From Propionibacteriaceae bacterium (GTDB lineage: Bacteria; Actinomycetota; Actinomycetes; Propionibacteriales; Propionibacteriaceae), in the NCBI GenBank assembly GCA_031282235.1, contig JAITED010000061.1:1-5166 (forward strand): DNA of 5,166 nucleotides. Reading direction: 5' to 3'. The notes below the pieces were generated by a model, which was given only the letters and a program-made list of their open reading frames with translations, had not been told where the DNA came from and did no database searches. Position 1 is the first letter of the stretch. The number at the start of each line of letters is the position of its first letter. Positions 5,095-5,166 of the stretch are shown piece by piece. Both the position numbers and the translations under genes were made by a program.

Positions 5095-5166
5095 AATCCC
5101 CCATCTTTAACCCCGACACCGCGAACCACCCCACACCGCATTTGTTAAAAGCAAACTTCGGCAACA
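5095..5166. other. Edge region without an assignable gene
   Basis: No ribosome binding site or recognisable protein is seen. On the minus strand one frame is open from the edge to a TGA at 5093-5095 and would read ...NKCGVGWFAVSGLKMGD. It could be the last codons of a gene entering from the right, or plain non-coding sequence that belongs to the repeat. Together with the features above it completes the 376-base gene-free stretch after 4790. Confidence 0.3.

Overview
The window looks like chromosomal DNA from an actinobacterium, probably Actinomycetales/Actinomycetia of moderate-to-high GC. The evidence is the gene order gap-pgk-tpiA-secG, the actinobacterial form of Pgk (DGFGVVHRKQAS motif), the two-TM SecG with an HKGKGGG loop, and a mycolata/actinomycete-type LppM-like lipoprotein with a TM segment and a Pro/Gln/Tyr-rich tail. 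I could not place it to genus from sequence alone.

Layout. (1) 1-239, + strand: the 3' end of an unrecognised membrane protein gene that runs in from the left edge. (2) 240-373: a short convergent gap filled by a 111-113 bp inverted-repeat element made of two 46-bp arms, each arm itself two hairpins. (3) 374-730, - strand: secG. (4) 731-799: a divergent promoter region serving secG and the next gene, with TAGAgT/TAGAcT -10-like boxes at the same 7-nt distance from each start, suggesting leaderless mRNAs. (5) 800-1774, + strand: an LppM-family lipoprotein with a cytoplasmic-side repeat tail. Its stop overlaps the stop of the oppositely oriented tpiA in one CTAG. (6) 1771-4790, - strand: a tight glycolytic operon read gap (334 aa), pgk (401 aa), tpiA (264 aa), with 13-nt and 1-nt gaps. 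(7) 4791-5166: the gap leader and promoter, a cluster of three TTGCAC half-sites that could be an operator, three 41-bp tandem repeat units, a short hairpin, and about 70 bases at the edge that I cannot assign.

Functionally, gap-pgk-tpiA encode three neighbouring reactions of lower glycolysis/triose metabolism and are probably cotranscribed from the promoter upstream of gap. secG, which in many actinobacteria directly follows tpiA, is here separated from it by the opposite-strand LppM-like gene and must have its own promoter. secG (Sec translocon subunit) and the lipoprotein (a Sec substrate) are divergently transcribed from a 69-bp region.

I found no defence system, phage, IS transposase, CRISPR, tRNA or rRNA. 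The points most worth checking are the shared CTAG double stop, the symmetric leaderless divergent promoter, the composite inverted-repeat element, a strong 15-bp hairpin inside the tpiA coding region, and the TTGCAC cluster upstream of gap.
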